From positions 22,756-86,755 of the forward strand of contig JAIWND010000062.1 of assembly GCA_025330725.1 (NCBI GenBank): a DNA stretch of 64,000 nucleotides, given 5' to 3'. Source of the DNA: Chlamydoabsidia padenii (lineage: Eukaryota; Mucoromycota; Mucoromycetes; Mucorales; Cunninghamellaceae). The notes beneath the pieces were generated by a model. That model did not search any database. It saw only the letters and a program-made list of their open reading frames with translations, and was not told the origin of the DNA. Below are positions 45,741 through 56,230 of the stretch, one piece after another (the first letter of the stretch is position 1; every line of letters begins with the position of its first letter). A program made the translations under genes and the position numbers.

Positions 45741-46346
45741 TGTAGATTTGTAATGTTAGTATAGATTTGTTATAGTTAATGATACATGAATAAAACGTTT
45801 TTTAACCTTTGTCTTTAATCCTAACCACAATATAACGTAAATTCCACTTGGTCACTACAAAATATACCAGGCTATGTGAACAAATTCCCTTTTTGATCCA
45901 ATGTAAATCATGCTAATTATGAATCCCGATCACGCCCCCCCATCATGGTCAACGCTTTTCAAATAAACTGTAGCCCAACTTTTGATACACAAACTGTAAC
46001 AGGAGAAGACGGCCGGAGGTCGGCGATGAGCCCTGTGTTTATTCCAGTAAAGAAAGAAAAGAAAAAAGTCTGTTTCTGTTTTTCTATCTGTGATAAGTGT
46101 TTGTCCCATCAGTTAACCCCCCTCCCACATTCGTAGTCCAAATGTGATCATCTTCAACTACTGTGTTACCATACGTATATACTTGTATGGTTCCTGAAAA
46201 AAATAAAAATAAAAACGTGACTTGATTGCTCACTTCGAGATCAATCACTTCAATAAAAATAAAAAATAAAAATAAACCAATGCCGTATACGACAAAAACT
46301 ATAAAAATATCTCTCTCTCTCTTCCTTCGTCTTCTCCGCACACATC
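45741..46346. other. Spacer
   Basis: About 600 bases without a supportable gene. TATAAAAATA at about 46299-46308 lies 40-50 nt upstream of the broken alcohol oxidase start and is probably its former TATA box. Confidence 0.45.
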
Positions 46347-47187
46347 ATGACAATCAAAGTGAATGCCAGGCAAAAGCAGGCCTTACGGGCGATTATGGAT
46401 ACTTATATTGCACCATTAACAACACAAGAAGAATAAGAGTTGATAGTCGAGAACGAGACATGGTTATCTAAAGAGAAGCTGAGCCAACTTGCCAAGACGG
46501 CAGCGACCGATTTGACACCGACTGCCTTTGAGCATAGTCTTCGATTCCTCGAATACTCTGTGCCTTCTAGTCAACATTGGCAAGCTCTAATTGTTCTGAC
46601 ACTTCTAAGTACTCGATTAGGTACGTTTCTAATGAGTGGCCATTGGCAAACGTTGACGGAAATGACAAGAAAACAACGTGAAGCAGTGATTCTCGGCCGG
46701 AAATTATCGTTGTTATTCAGTCAGCTGTATAAATTATTTGGACTCTATTTCCTATTTATGGTCGTTCAGATATTTTACGTGGTTCGATCGGTTACCCTAA
46801 TCAGATCGGCACATCTCCTGGTGGAAAACTAGATTTTACCAAAAAGAAGGCGTTTCAAATGTTATCGTTGAAACAAGCTGCTGCATTACAAACAGATGAA
46901 AGATTTGATGCCATTATTATTGGTAGTGGCGCTGGTGGAGGTATAATTATAAGAAGAAAATGCATGAATGCTTACTAATATCGGGGTTTAAAAAGGTGTC
47001 ATTGCTTCTCAAGTGGCTTCAGCTGGGAAAACCATCTTGGTGATTAAAAAAGGAAAATATTATCAAGATGTTGAATTGGGGTCGAATGAAATTTATGGAT
47101 TTCCAAAACTCTTTGAATCTGAAGGATTATTAGCCAGTAAAGAAGGGTTTTTGGGTATCAAGTGCGGTACCACTTTTTGGTGGAGGT
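46347..47187 (+). pseudogene. Truncated long-chain alcohol oxidase (GMC family)
   Basis: ATG 46347 opens MTIKVNARQKQALRAIMDTY, then meets an in-frame TAA at 46434-46436. The same frame continues ELIVENETWLSKEKLSQLAK and TAFEHSLRFLEY to about 46740. Another frame then gives GRSDILRGSIGYPN and the FAD-binding Rossmann motif AIIIGSGAGGG (across a 60-70 nt intron), VIASQVASAGKTILVI and SNEIYGFPKLFESEGLL. It ends at GTTFWW followed by a stop, where the family has GTTLGGGTTVNW. The family (fatty alcohol oxidase, omega-oxidation and alkane use) is clear, but one stop, one frameshift and the loss of about two-thirds of the protein show it is dead. Confidence 0.82.
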
Positions 47188-47593
47188 AAGAAGCGGCGTT
47201 TTAAAATTCAATAGGATGTCGGTATTAGAATTATAAACCCTTACAATGCGCCATGACTCCAATTTTAGTTATTGTTATTCTCTTCTCTCTCTTTTACCTT
47301 TTATTAATCTCTCCCCTCTTTTTAGTTATAGATTTAGTATAAATATTGTATCAAATGATTTTAATAAAAACATCATCTTTTTTACTTCTATTCTAATTAT
47401 ACTACCTGGGTTGGTGACACGCAGGCGATTCTCTGTCCTTTTTAATCGCCACTTTAAATGTGAAAATCGACAATGGGGGAGACAGACAACATGACCAATT
47501 TATTTTTTTCTTTTCCTTTATCGATTGGACATTATAATCCGTTTTATGATCACAAGAACCTGTCGTTATCATTGGCTCCGATTGACGCGTAAA
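47188..47593. other. Spacer, pyrimidine-rich
   Basis: TC-rich sequence between the pseudogene and the exonuclease. If the exonuclease starts at the alternative in-frame ATG at 47546, the last 48 bases are coding. Confidence 0.4.
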
Positions 47594-48341
47594 ATGTTTT
47601 ATGAAAATTCACTAGAAGCAATATCAAAAAACATCCCTCCATTACCTGTCCCTAAAATGTGGGCCTCTCAGGCACAACAACCATTCACAACAACAACACC
47701 ACAAACAAAGCAAGTTGAAAGAAAGAGGGGACAGATAATCATCATACTCACTTTTTTTATATGGAATAGACAATCGACGGTACAAGTGATTCGTCAAGAT
47801 CAAGTCAAGTCTTATCGTTGGCGATACTCCCCACCAAGTCAACAACCTTTCCACCAACAACTTCCAACACCTTTACAACCGGGTATGCCTTATCCAGCGA
47901 CTTGCCCTGCGGGATCGAATCAAGCCACCTCCACTGTAATAAAAAAAGGCTACTCTCGACATAAAAAGTCCCTCTCACCATTAGAAGAATATATTGAAAC
48001 ACTTTCTCCTGTACGACTTCCGGAAAAGTACACAGTCATTATGACAACTTCTCACAAACAGATTGACGACGAATTAAAACTGATGGTCAGGTAGAACACT
48101 TTCTTATGGCTTGGCAGACATAAAAACAATAACAACACGATTCATTCTTTCTTTTTTATTATGATAGTCAGGAAAAGGTGTTTGGGCTAGACATGGAGTG
48201 GAAACCGTCGTTTGTAAAAGGGAGACCACAAAACCCTGTTGGTTTGATACAGATTTGTGGTGTTACTAGGATCTTGTTGATCCAAGTGGCTCAAATGAAA
48301 GGTAAGACAACTAACTACTGAAACTTGATTGGTGGACTAAG

Positions 48342-48379
<38 letters not shown>

Positions 48380-48808
48380 AATATATAGGTTTATCACCAG
48401 GTTTGATCGAATTTTTAATGGATCCAAAGATTTACAAGACTGGTGTGAATATTCGTGGTGATGGTGTGAAACTATATAGGGATTATCGTGTGGTGACTGA
48501 TGGATTATTGGATCTGCGTCCGTTGGCTGAATCTGCCTTGAAATCTTTACCCGTACCTGGTCATTTCCATTCTTCAAAGACATTACGATCTCTCACTGGT
48601 ATCTTTGTAAGTAATAGGATGGAAAAAAAGCGAATGACTTACTTCTCTCTTTTGTTTGTTTTACTTTAGTTGGGTCTCAAGGTGGATAAAGGAAGTATCC
48701 GGATGTCGAATTGGAATGCAGAAACACTTAATGCGAAACAAGTCGATTATGCAGCCAATGATGCTTTTGTAAGTTTATGAAATGAGGGGGGCATGAATTG
48801 ACTAGTGA

Positions 48809-48854
<46 letters not shown>

Positions 48855-48960
48855 GCTGGGATTATAGGTATCGTATGCTTTGTATCATGCATTAATGTCA
48901 ACCACGAAACTACATGAATCCAAATTACAACTGAATCATTTGTCCAGAGAAGGAATCTAG
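47594..48960 (+). CDS. 3'-5' exonuclease, WRN-exonuclease type (DEDDy)
   Basis: Nuclease of the DnaQ/WRN-exo fold that trims 3' ends of DNA or RNA. About five exons. The N-terminal about 150 residues are Pro/Gln-rich (PTPLQPGMPYPAT) with no known domain; an extra intron may lie near 47700-47780. The nuclease domain follows after the 48092 donor: KVFGLDMEWKPSF (first Asp and Glu), GLIQICG, TGVNIRGDGVKLYRDY (second Asp), LDLRPLAESAL, SLTGIFLGLKVDKG and DYAANDAFVSYALYHALM (Tyr and third Asp). All four acidic residues are present, so it should be active. Start codon uncertain (47546 or 47594). It has no helicase domain, like plant WEX and fungal stand-alone forms. Confidence 0.86.
48813..48853. 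repeat. Poly-T tract, 41 nt, in the last exonuclease intron
   Basis: Uninterrupted T run that forms the polypyrimidine part of the final intron, ending shortly before its TTATAG acceptor. Confidence 0.95.
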
Positions 48961-49157
48961 ATCGGGTTTCTTCTTTTTTTTTTTTTAATTTTATTTTTAA
49001 AAAAAAAGTGTTATATAGTCGTATTAGTTTATTATTTATTCATTCAAATTATTACAATAAAAATAAAATAAAAACGGTGTTTATTTGTAGATGAGAGTGA
49101 TGTTCCAAAGGGGAATTGGGTATGACAGGGTCTTTTTCAGAATCCTAGATAGATGGA

Positions 49158-50840
49158 TCATTTTCTACCAGTGGGATAAACACAGAGATTGGCCAAGAAG
49201 AAATCTAATGTGATGGAAAGTGCAATACCGATTACTTGAAAGGTGAACATACCATTTCCATTATCGGTGGATTCACCTTCAAACAAGGATACAGCACCAC
49301 GGACCCATATTCCACTCGGTGCCAGCATGACGAGACCCCCAAAGAGAGGCACAAACTCGGTATGATGAGACATTTTCGCATAAAGATCACCTGTCAAGCC
49401 CAAAGCAAAAGCACCTGCACTGGAAGCGATAAAAAACGACGTCGATCCTACCACTGGAGTCAAAAAGTAAATGACCACAAACCCGACGGCAGCATTTAAA
49501 GTATAGGTATGGAATTGGTACTGCACATTGGCGCCGAAACATAAGCAGCCAACGAGACAATCCAAGGGTAAACATAAAAAAATACCATCATGGGTTAATA
49601 GGAGCATGACAACTAGGTAATGCTGTTGTTGTGGCGGGTTGTGGATGATGGGTGAGGTTCCACACCGAATGACCGTACCCCATTCCAAAGGCCAAAAAGA
49701 TTGTATACACAATGGCATGCACCAAATGGATGGTACCGGCAAGTCGTTTTTGACCGCTAGCTCCATCATCGCTCCGGTCAGAGTGTAACCGGGTAATGAC
49801 ATGGCTACGACGGAAAGTACTACGGAGGTATAACAGATATGATCACATAAGAAAATGGCGATGACTGAGACTAGGATGGTGATGACCATTTCAAAGACAT
49901 TGGCCAGCATGGGTAATCTTTCGGAAACAAAGGTCTTGATTTGCCTTTTGATTATTTACCTCCCAAACCAAAGATGACACTGACTCAACAATCAGTCCAA
50001 AATCCTCCAAAAAAGGGGTGCTGCAAATACGGAATACAAGGTATACTCAATCATTGTGATCTAAACATCATACGCCGGTGGTGATTCTTCCAGGACAATT
50101 GGATGCATTGGCTAGTTCGATGGTACCCTAAGCGATCTGATGAGCGATCATATTGACTTTTGCCAATTTACATATATCCATCGATCGGGGACAATGAATG
50201 AGATGTGTATCGGATGTATGGGTGAACTCATGATTAAAACTAACCAAAATAACATCAGTAAAGACCACATAACTGCCATTGATACCCAGCTTTTTTCTAT
50301 TATTGTCATTGCTTCTTCCTATAGGAAAAAAAGAGTCAAGGTCATAATGCAAAGAAGAAGAAAGAAAAAAGAACTTATGATACAATCACCAGGTGCACCT
50401 GTAAAATCAAATTCTTACCCAATTTGATGCAAAATTTTGTCGATCCAACATATCCGCAATACCATGGTTGATATAATCTTTTTGATAATGATGGTTGTTA
50501 TTACCGAGTGTTAATAGATTGGCAAGGATACTGGATGATGGGATTGAAGAAGAGGGTGTGGTGATGCTATCGACCAATGTCATGACTTGATTGAAATGAT
50601 AAGGTGGTGTCTCTTCATGGAGGTGATTGAAAAACTCTTGTTGGAAAGGAAGAAAAGGAGCGCTAGGAGAATGAAACCTGTCGCATTTTTATGGCAGATG
50701 ATAAAAGAACGAAGAGTAGTAAAAAAAAAACGGAAGATTCTTTTCTTTTTCTATTTGCAAGATAGGAAGGTAATTCATGCAGATAATTTAACCGCCGATT
50801 CAAATTGGCCTTGAGGTGTTCATGGAAGGTGATCGCTTCA
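49158..50840 (-). pseudogene. Decayed ThrE/Prm10-type membrane transporter
   Basis: The C-terminal part (49158-49480) is clean: GSTSFFIASSAGAFALGLTG, FGGLVMLAPSGIWVRGAVSL and ITLDFFLANLC, matching the second half of the ThrE/YjjB-like family (pheromone-regulated Prm10 group). ANVFEMVITILVSVIAIFLCDHICY and LPGYTLTGAMMEL (49790-49910) belong to the same protein. Between them the frame slips several times: GTIHLVHAIVYTIFLAFGMG is in another frame. Upstream, FTDVILVSFNHEFTHTSDTH and DICKLAKV (50140-50300) is the ThrE first half, followed by a stop. An N-terminal piece with IPSSSILANLLT (50500-50580) precedes it. The multiple breaks argue for a pseudogene, though sequencing errors cannot be excluded. 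Confidence 0.65.
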
Positions 50841-51301
50841 TTAGACTCCTAGTTAGTATTAATGGGTGAATTCTCATCTACTGAATCATCATCAAGTTAT
50901 TTCGCCAATACAATAGTAGCACTTTTTGTCAGAATAAATACCCAAGCGGCATGAGAATGAACCATCAAGCGTCGGGGGTCCTCTGAAGTACACATACGTG
51001 GCAGCCTTTGTGGATTTGTCTGGGAGATTCAAATAAAAGACATACGGCCAGTGTGATTAATGTATAGGAATTTATCCAGTGGCTATTTCCGTCACTTGAG
51101 AAAAAGGAATTATAAACCCCATTTGAAAAATTCGGCTTTACATCATGTAGGAGAAAGAATGTATCAGATCGAGGACCATATTTCTGATGTTTCTTCGTTC
51201 AATCGGATCGCTAAATACTACCGTGCTCTATATTTTTAAAACCCAGCATTTTTTTTTCCGACCATGTGCGGATCACTGTTCCATCTCTCTCTCCTATAAT
51301 C
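50841..51301. other. Spacer
   Basis: About 460 bases between two divergent units; no ORF that I can support. Promoter of the Snapin-like gene lies at the right end. Confidence 0.45.
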
Positions 51302-51723
51302 ATGACAGAACGACAAGATCAATTTAGCCAAGATATCCAATCCTCAATAGGTTCTATTGTTGTGGACATTGATAAGAATATGATTGCCACACAACAAAGT
51401 CAGCAAGATCTTGGGCAAGAAATTGATCGATTAATTGCAGGTAAAAAAACAACCCCCCTCCCCCCTGTTCTTTACTCATTCAATCTATTTAATAGAACTA
51501 CAAGTGTTTAACGGTATTGCTGAACCACCACGATTACATGTGGCTTTAACAAAGCTGATGGATGCCAAGAAGAAACTACAGTTGTCTACACGATTACTAG
51601 ACCAAACCAGTCAGCGATTGGTACGAATGGAAGGTCAATTGAAACAGGTAATGAAAGGACACATACAGTCTGACTTGGGAACTGACTCCTTTATTTCTTT
51701 GTTAGGATGGACGATTAGATTAA
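51302..51723 (+). CDS. Snapin-like BLOC-1 / SNARE-associated subunit
   Basis: Three exons (51302-51440, 51496-51647, 51706-51723) sum to 309 nt, 102 residues. The whole protein is helical and coiled-coil: SIGSIVVDIDKNMIATQQSQ, DLGQEIDRLIAELQVFNG, ALTKLMDAKKKLQLSTRLLD and QRLVRMEGQL. The pattern of two helices separated by a short Pro-containing turn (IAEPPRLHVAL) follows human Snapin and yeast Snn1, subunits of the endosomal BLOC-1 complex. Length is similar to or a little shorter than the family. The last exon holds five codons and the stop. No signal peptide or membrane segment. Small coiled coils are easy to mis-assign; KXD1 or another BLOC-1 subunit is the alternative. Confidence 0.65.
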
Positions 51724-52068
51724 ACTAATAATAAAAAGGGAGGCAGTGTACATTGATAGGAATGTTTCTGCCTTCAGTGGAGCTGCTCCCCACTTTATGT
51801 TGTCTTTCTTATTGTTGCTGTTAAATTGCTTTAAAGAGATTGATTCTTTCTGGATAAAGGTTTACCCATACGATCATGTCCTCACAATGCATCCTTATTT
51901 TATATAAAAGATAGTAATGTTAGCTTGTAATGATCCTCTTAATAGCAACCACTATCATTAATCTCCTTTCACCCATCCCTCAAATGTCAATTGCAAGTAT
52001 ATATCGAACAACACAAAACCAAAAAAAAAAAAGTTATAAAAGAAACAAGGCAACCCAATACCACAGAC
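51724..52068. other. Spacer, Snapin-like gene 3' side
   Basis: Low-complexity AT-rich sequence, no gene that I can support. Confidence 0.45.
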
Positions 52069-52386
52069 ATGGAAGCCATGATATCCGACATGACACGACA
52101 AAGCTTAATAAAATCCAATCAATCAAATAAAACACTACAAACCATCAGAGCAACAGGATTGTGTCGAGGTGACCTCTGTACCTTTTACCACGATTCTCTC
52201 TGTCTGAAGAAGAAACAAAACGAATGGAAAACCACAATAAAGGCCTATTCTCGGGGCATCAAAAGGCAATCATTAAGACCCCCTATGTGCCCGGCACTTT
52301 TCACTGGCGCCACTGTATTTCACGGGAATTCTAAAAGAGATCACCAAGGTTATAAAAGACGAAGCATCAACGTTATACAACTGTGA
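52069..52386 (+). CDS. Orphan ORF, 105 aa, doubtful
   Basis: ATG 52069 to TGA 52386 with no intron. The product is basic (many Lys/Arg), with Cys in GLCRGDLCTFYHDSLCLKKK and a C-terminal GATVFHGNSKRDHQGYKRRS. The last piece weakly recalls the VFYGDAGRGFG..KGH block of the Fanzor-like relic at 24.8 kb, so it might be a much-decayed relic rather than a gene. No domain recognised; I would not rely on it being translated. Confidence 0.25.
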   Translation: MEAMISDMTRQSLIKSNQSNKTLQTIRATGLCRGDLCTFYHDSLCLKKKQNEWKTTIKAYSRGIKRQSLRPPMCPALFTGATVFHGNSKRDHQGYKRRSINVIQL

Positions 52387-52681
52387 TATTTTGGATATAA
52401 AAAAATAGTAAGACAAGTGAAATACTTTGAGACTGAATTAATTGTCCTTTATTGTTCAATGAGAAATAGAGATATTTATACAAAATACAATTAGATATTA
52501 TGACTGTATAGATATTTCTTTCTTAACCGGAATGATGCTCTTTTTCTTTCTTAGATATAAACCAAGAGTATGTCAATGTGATCCTAAATAACTCTGGTTG
52601 TGACAGAGTCCCACTCTATTAGGTGGGATTTGACATATCGGCGCTTAAATTTTAAAAATTTAGTGGGAAAAAAATAAATAA
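52387..52681. other. Spacer with a copy of the MITE internal repeat
   Basis: At 52608-52640 the sequence CCCACTCTATTAGGTGGGATTTGACA is an inverted, imperfect copy of 53399-53425 (TGTCAAATCCCACTTTATT). This lies just outside the predicted left end of the MITE-like element, so older or nested insertions are likely. Confidence 0.5.
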
Positions 52682-52929
52682 GGCACAGTGGTCCACTTCA
52701 AATTCCCACTTCCATTCTTGCCCCTTTTTTACCTCTTACTTTATCTTTTCAAAATGCAATACGGAGTCTCTCTGTCCGATGACAATATCTTTTATGACAA
52801 CGACTTCGTACGCCTGTCTGACGACGACGAATTTTCGACAACAATTTGGACCAACAAGTAACAGCTCTTGCGGTGGCAATCTCAAGATAACGGCGAGCGG
52901 AAATTCCTGTCAAGCAAAACCGTAAAGTG

Positions 52930-53023
<94 letters not shown>

Positions 53024-53458
53024 AATAGTCAAGCATTAGATTAGGCATGGTTTCATTTATATTTATTGATAATGATAACATCATATATTAAAAACAATAA
53101 CGATACTATTTATACTATTCTATTCTATTCTATTCAATATAGGTGTTGTTGTTGTTGTTGTTGTTGTTGTCACTGCTGTCACTCGTGGTGGTGATGGTGA
53201 TGTCGGTATTAATGATGTTCTCGTTGATGTTCATTTTATATAGGTTTCAAATTATATATAAAAAATATAAAAAGCAGAGAGAGAGAGAGAGAGGGGAAAT
53301 CCCACTTGGCACCCCACCAGGTCTGGTGGGAAAGCAAGTGGGAATCCCGCTCCACTCATTTAAGTGGAAGAGTTAGTGGATCACTGTGGAATGAATTTTG
53401 TCAAATCCCACTTTATTAAGTGGGGTGGGGGAATTTAAGTGGACCACTGTGGATGCCC
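52682..53458. mobile_element. MITE-like element with (GTA)n array
   Basis: The left end (GGCACAGTGGTCCACTTCAA at 52682) and the inverted right end (GGGCATCCACAGTGGTCCAC, read leftwards from 53458) share CACAGTGGTCCACTT then AAATTCCC; the left copy lacks GCATC. The flanks are TAA on the left and TTA on the right, both of the TWA type used by PIF/Harbinger, although not an exact duplication. Inside is a short ORF from 52754 (MQYGVSLSDDNIFYDNDF, 35 codons), the (GTA)n tract, and further CCCACTT/AAGTGGG hairpins near the right end. No transposase is present, so it is non-autonomous. Confidence 0.55.
52930..53023. repeat. (GTA)n microsatellite, about 31 units
   Basis: Perfect GTA repeat inside the MITE-like element. 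Smaller (TTG)n (53143-53170) and (GA)n (53274-53294) tracts follow in the same element. Confidence 0.95.
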
Positions 53459-54074
53459 TTATTATGACGGGGAGTAAAAGACGTTGAGTTTGAGATTTGT
53501 CGTCTGTATGAGATACTAAAATGTAGGAGGGAAGCATCAAGTCAAAGTTGTAATCTAGATTATCGTCGCCTTGTTTCGTCAGTTGGGGACGAGGTCAAAT
53601 TTGTTTAGACCGACTTTTTAATATGGTGTTCCAACAAAAAAAGATCAATTAAAGAAGCATCCTTCCCTCCCTTTTTTTTTAAAAAGTTTACCTAAAGTTG
53701 AGCGAGAAACCAGGAATGCAGTTACAAAAGGTTCCAGTCTAGCCACTAGAAAGAAATATACCTATAAAGCAAGGGGGGGGGGTGATGAGACGATATATTA
53801 ACCCATGTTCTTTACGTCGTCTACTATTTTTATACCAAAAGGTGGAGGAGGTTGATATGTATTGAGTCATTACTGTCAGTCATTTTTGTAAAAGTGATTG
53901 CTATTTCTGTAGTTTTGTTGACTTGAAGAAAAATTTCGTTGGCAGTACAGAGTGTTGTTTGTAGGATACTATTCGACATGTGGTAGTTTATCCATTTTCG
54001 AGAGAAAAGAAGAAGACAAAGTAATATTTTTATTTAGCCTGTGAACGCAAGAAGACTTTATTTCAAATCCCGCG
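53459..54074. other. Intergenic region upstream of the kelch-like gene
   Basis: About 615 bases, no gene seen. G8 run at 53774-53781. Confidence 0.45.
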
Positions 54075-54083
54075 TATATAAAA
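54075..54083 (+). promoter_or_regulatory. TATA box of the kelch-like membrane protein gene
   Basis: TATATAAAA, followed about 70 nt later by a 5' UTR exon end (AACATTG then GTAAGTTC) and an intron ending TTTTTTATAG at 54270. So the gene appears to have a spliced 5' leader. Confidence 0.6.
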
Positions 54084-54289
54084 GATCTTTTGTCTCTGGT
54101 AGTTCTACATGTTTTAATCACTCTCAATAGGAAACAACATTGGTAAGTTCAACTTTTTTTTTTATTTTGCCTCACTACCGTTTATAAATACATTTGTGTT
54201 TGTGTCTCCAACGATTGTCATGTGGTACCTAAAACTTAACCTTTTTTTTATATGTGGGTTTTTTTATAGCCAGGCTTGCATATTCTTCT

Positions 54290-54294
<5 letters not shown>

Positions 54295-54350
<56 letters not shown>
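54295..54350. repeat. Poly-T tract, 56 nt
   Basis: Uninterrupted T run 38 nt upstream of the kelch-like start codon; it probably belongs to the 5' leader or to a second leader intron. Confidence 0.95.
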
Positions 54351-54353
<3 letters not shown>

Positions 54354-54388
54354 TACTGGCAATTGTCTTTGGCACCGTATTTCCCAGC

Positions 54389-56230
54389 ATGTCACGCATG
54401 TCATCACTCTGGACAATATCGGATGATACTTACTGCATAAACAGTCGGAAGATTGCTTTTTTTATTTGGCTTAGTATCATTTCCATTTATTGGGTCGATG
54501 CAACAGAACCCAACAATATCCTTGCTTTCCTCGGTTTACCGAGAAAAAATCATTGTGCCATCAATTATGACAATGCTCTTTTCATATTACACGGCACTGA
54601 ACCATCATCACTGTCAATCACATTTTCAATTAACTCATTTGATTCCTCGTCTAATCAGACACCTTCTGTTCAATGGATACAGGATAAGGCAAATCAAACC
54701 TCATCATCCTCTTCAATCTGCTCCGTTACCAGTTATGGCCAAGCCATCCTTTTTCATCCTACTTTACAACATAATGACACTATAGATCTGAATTCTTTAA
54801 ATTGGACCTTGGCATCCAGACGAAAACATTCATCACCGCCTCCCTTGGATGTGGCTACAGTAGCAGCAACGATCATGAATGACGATAAAATACTTGTCCT
54901 CGGGAAAAACAATACATCATTATCGACTTGGTTATTGGATGCGAGTGATGATCAGTTGGAATGGTCTTGGTCACTACTATCCATGAGAAGAATGCATGAA
55001 CAACCTCGGTTGGATGATTTGGTGAGTGCTTCCATGGTAACCACTACCTCCTATATATTGTACTTTGGCGTAAAACAACAACAATCAAAGATGTATTACA
55101 ATGTATCTGTTTATTGTTTTGATATATCATCACTCACTTGGGCGGGATCACTTTTAAATTTCACAAGCCCAACGAATCATATCCAACCTGTGATGATCAA
55201 CAAAAAACAACGTACAAACTCCGATACGAATGATACTTTATTAATTGTGCCTGATTGGATCGACACGGCGATTAATGCAACAACAACTTTTGATAGAAAC
55301 GTGACTAATTCAGATGCAGCACATCAACAACAAATACAACAGTATCCTCGACAGGATGGTTATTGGATTTTGACCATTGATCACACCAGGGCTTCTTTTT
55401 TGCCATCTACTCACTTGGCTTGGCACACATCTAATACATTTACATCAGTGAGTGGAAGTTCTGCAACATTAATAGATGATACCGTGGTATTCTATGGTGG
55501 TGACGGTGACAACCGCGGAATGGAATCCACAACTAACACTCATAGTGCTATCGATTATGCCGACAATTCAAAACCCGACGCCATCCGGTTTTGGAATATC
55601 GAGAATCAGACATTTTCACCCACCCCCGCATGGTTGGCACCTTACTTGACTTCTTTATCTTCTCCATCAGCAACTCCATCCACGCAAATCAATAATGAAA
55701 ATGGCTATCATACTGTCATTATCATTCTTGCCTCCTTTTTAGCACTCTTTGGCATTGGTTTCATCATCTTGTTTGTTATACTTTTATGGAAAAAGAAAAA
55801 CAAACGACAAGAAACAACATCTGATAATGACACAGCAGATGAACAGTCATCACCACATATTTTACCTGCCGAGCATCAGCCCGAGTCTGCAACCACCTGG
55901 GCTGAGCAACTTCAACGCTCTTTTTCTATTATACTTGGCCGACTTTTATTGATACCACAAAGAAACCCAGCTTCAACAGACTTGAATATTTCGGCCCCTC
56001 TTGAAGCTTCTGGCGGGGAAATGATTGATGATGGAAATGAGAGGGACATTATAGGAAAAGAAGAAGAAGAGGGTAATCAGAACAATGACCGGCATCCACC
56101 ACGAGCCACTCTTTTTCCTACATCATCATCACCGTCCATCGTATCATACAACAATGGGCATCCATCTGCAAGAAATAGTTGGAAGGAGGAAGGATCGGTG
56201 AAAGCCAGTCGATTTGTAGAACACTTTTGA
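54389..56230 (+). CDS. Type I membrane protein with kelch/galactose-oxidase-like ectodomain
   Basis: One 613-codon frame from ATG 54389. The frame is open further upstream, but only through translation of the poly-T tract as poly-Phe, so the ATG after it is preferred. Residues 20-40 (KIAFFIWLSIISIYWVDA) form a signal or signal-anchor segment. The ectodomain (about 40-430) has many N-glycosylation sites and kelch-like strands: HCAINYDNALFILHG, ILVLGKNNTSLSTWLLDA, YILYFGVKQ and TLIDDTVVFYGGDGDN. One strong membrane span follows (VIIILASFLALFGIGFIILF, about 448-472), then KKKNKRQ and a Ser/Pro/acidic cytosolic tail of about 140 residues. Many early-diverging fungi have such kelch plus one-span proteins; function unknown. 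Confidence 0.85.
   Translation: MSRMSSLWTISDDTYCINSRKIAFFIWLSIISIYWVDATEPNNILAFLGLPRKNHCAINYDNALFILHGTEPSSLSITFSINSFDSSSNQTPSVQWIQDKANQTSSSSSICSVTSYGQAILFHPTLQHNDTIDLNSLNWTLASRRKHSSPPPLDVATVAATIMNDDKILVLGKNNTSLSTWLLDASDDQLEWSWSLLSMRRMHEQPRLDDLVSASMVTTTSYILYFGVKQQQSKMYYNVSVYCFDISSLTWAGSLLNFTSPTNHIQPVMINKKQRTNSDTNDTLLIVPDWIDTAINATTTFDRNVTNSDAAHQQQIQQYPRQDGYWILTIDHTRASFLPSTHLAWHTSNTFTSVSGSSATLIDDTVVFYGGDGDNRGMESTTNTHSAIDYADNSKPDAIRFWNIENQTFSPTPAWLAPYLTSLSSPSATPSTQINNENGYHTVIIILASFLALFGIGFIILFVILLWKKKNKRQETTSDNDTADEQSSPHILPAEHQPESATTWAEQLQRSFSIILGRLLLIPQRNPASTDLNISAPLEASGGEMIDDGNERDIIGKEEEEGNQNNDRHPPRATLFPTSSSPSIVSYNNGHPSARNSWKEEGSVKASRFVEHF

Noticed and set aside
52749..53084. Minus-strand ORF with poly-Thr translation
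   Set aside because: It is the reverse reading of the (GTA)n repeat in the MITE-like element.
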